Part shown: positions 62,282 through 64,000 of the stretch, in pieces | Position numbering within the stretch: position 1 is the first letter of the stretch | Layout of the letters: each line of letters starts with the position of its first letter | Source of the DNA: Ottelia alismoides | Taxonomy: Eukaryota; Streptophyta; Magnoliopsida; Alismatales; Hydrocharitaceae | Assembly (NCBI GenBank): GCA_037367405.1 | Contig: JAZKJV010000607.1 | Span: 504,501-568,500 of the forward strand | DNA: 64,000 nt | Direction of reading: 5' to 3' | The notes under the pieces: model-generated | Seen by the model: only the letters and a program-made list of their open reading frames with translations | Told to the model about the DNA's origin: nothing | Databases searched by the model: none | Program-made: the position numbers and the translations under genes

Positions 62282-64000
62282 GCTGATGGGACTCATTCCC
62301 CTATCACAGGACATTGGGAGATCAATTTGATGCCTTGCATCTGCAGAATGTATTGCGTGCACCTGATTTTTCTATGATTTTATTATCTATTAGTCATATT
62401 ACGAAGGATTTGCATTGTCAGGCGATTTTTAACCCATCGTCTCTTGTATTCAGGACATTCTTACGGGCAGAGTGATTGGTTGTAGTCGCGAGCAGGAAGG
62501 CCTCTATCGACTGCTCCGAACTCCATATGTAGGACTATCCTCTCATTCTACAGGACCGGTCTCTCCGTTCATGTGGCACTTGCGCTTTGGTCACCTTCCC
62601 CTTGAGAAGATGTGTCAAGTTTTCCCTTAGGATCGCATCCCGTTCATCCTTCCAATGCGAGGCATGTTAGTTAGGGAAGCACCATCAGGATGTTTTTCCT
62701 AATCGTCAGAGTCCGAGCAGTAGCTCCCTTTTTGAGTTATTTCTTGTTGACATCTGGGTCCAAGTCATGTTCCCGATCACCAGGGACACATGTTTTATCT
62801 AGTTGTTGTTGATGGCTTTTCTCATTTGTCATGGGTCTTTTTATTGAAGAATAAATTTGTAATCGTAAATGTGATTACATTTTAATCAGTGAAGTGCGGA
62901 ATGTTTTTTCTTCTTATGTTAAATTTGTGAAAACCGATAATGCATTGGAATTTTGTACTCGTGCACTCTCACAATTCTTTTCATCTCATGGTATTGTTCA
63001 TCAAACATCATGTGCTTACACTTCTCAACAAAATGGTGTTGTAGAAAGAAAGCATCGCTATTTACTTGATGTTACTCGAACCCTTCTGATTCAGAGTTGT
63101 ACCCCACATTCGTTCTGGAGTGATGCGGTTCCTACGGCTTGTTATCTTGTGAATCACATGCCCTCGTCTGTTCTGGGTGAGAAAATCCTTTCTCGCTGGC
63201 ATTTCCAGAAAAGCAGTTATTCTCACTCACTCATGTTTTTGGCTTGGTTGCCTTTTCCCATCAGTTGTCTCCAGGTCTTGACAAGCTATCTCCTATAGCT
63301 GTCAAATGTATTTTTAGTGGGTACTCCTGGACGCAAAAGGGTTATCGATGTTATGATCAATTACAGAGGAAATATTATGTTAGCGTTGATGTCACTTTTT
63401 CTGAGTCCGTGATGTATTTTTCTACTAAAGGTGATATGTTGACTTCATTAGATTTAGATGATGAGGTCTACATGCCACCTCCTCCAACGAGCCCATCACC
63501 ACCATCTGTGCCTGTGGTTCCCACTCCATCACCACCTCCACCTCCATTACCTCCCTCGGTACCTCTACCTTCTATAGTCCTAGTTCAACCCTTGCTACGA
63601 TACTATACACGTCGGCTTGCTTCTGCTCATGGTCATCGCCCGTAATCTACCACACCTTAGGTTTATTCTGAATATGATGCTTCTAACGATGGGTCTGGAA
63701 ATGTGTCTGAGTAGGAACCTTTGCAGGAGGTTGGCTTACATATTAAGGAGATTCCCAATGACTTGGATGTACCTATTGCACTTTGAAAATTGTAGCGTAC
63801 ATATGCCTCATGTCCTCTTGCTTCTTAGGTTTCCTTTGTTCGCTTGTTAGGGGAATTCAGGAGATTCGCTGTTGCTCTATTTGCCGTGGAGATCCCACGG
63901 AATTACCAAGGGGAGACAATCGGTGGCTTCTGGCCGTGAAAGAAGAAATGGATGCACTATAGTCACTTGGTACCTAAAGTTCGGTCCCCGCTCCCAATGG

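Larger units (their letters stand above)
60551..64000 (+). mobile_element. Ty1/copia element 3, internal region, runs off the window
   Basis: Gag (YELRAMKFMSVMQSTGKKHM, TYSLAWNETKILQLQHDIFT) to ~61170 jumps into the protease ([13 protein letters not shown] at ~61200/62285), deleting knuckle and DSGATHH. A hAT-like element separates the two halves of that motif. Integrase follows at 62570-63300 ([19 protein letters not shown] and [18 protein letters not shown] retain D and E), then a proline linker (63470-63570) and the start of RT at ~63900. Its 3' LTR must lie to the right. Confidence 0.87.

Overview
The window looks like nuclear DNA of a flowering plant with long introns. I see spliceosomal exons of a plant housekeeping gene, and almost all other sequence is decayed plant transposons: Ty1/copia elements primed by initiator Met-tRNA, L1-type and RTE-type LINEs, hAT-type MITEs, a Helitron, tRNA-derived SINEs and small non-autonomous LTR elements. 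I cannot name the species. No bacterial gene organisation, CRISPR array or intact tRNA/rRNA gene was seen.

Host gene. One gene runs left to right on the + strand, with its first codons off the left edge. Seven exons join in phase: 1-27, 115-187, 275-397, 15801-15970, 31396-31545, 42146-42292 and probably 48780-48840. The ~250 visible residues resemble the N-terminal part of plant IPI1/TEX10-like ARM-repeat proteins, which act in pre-60S ribosome assembly. The introns are about 15.4, 15.4, 10.6 and 6.5 kb and are filled with nested transposons. Later exons were not found.

Layout. 0.4-15.8 kb: an ATATCG-rich hAT-like element hit by an L1; an antisense RTE LINE split by a 3.8 kb L1; a hAT MITE with target duplication; a second ATATCG element; a long-inverted-repeat element containing a nested MITE. 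16.0-31.4 kb: a non-autonomous LTR element with a 356-codon gag-like ORF; copia element 1 (19.0-26.6 kb), itself containing an opposite-strand internally deleted copia with an intact RT/RNase H frame, an L1 tail and another LINE tail; an antisense L1 ORF1 remnant; a hAT MITE; and a 207-bp U6 snRNA/RTE chimera between perfect 22-bp target duplications. 31.5-42.1 kb: a second non-autonomous LTR element, L1 fragments and a 1.07 kb MITE. 42.3-48.8 kb: a 2.45 kb Helitron, an RTE tail and an L1 tail. 48.8-55 kb: a tandem duplication starting inside exon 7, a SINE whose 3' end resembles the RTE tail, and a nearly full-length RTE inserted in an older RTE with a perfect 19-bp duplication. 55.2-64.0 kb: a run of copia units in which one LTR is shared by two internal regions; the last unit carries a 1.07 kb hAT-like insertion.

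The strongest candidates for something new are the U6-RTE chimera (29035-29285), a series of five hairpins with covarying stems at the RTE 5' end (51164-51347), the RTE-tailed SINE (49532-49718), and the deleted copia that kept only an open RT/RNase H frame (21182-23167).
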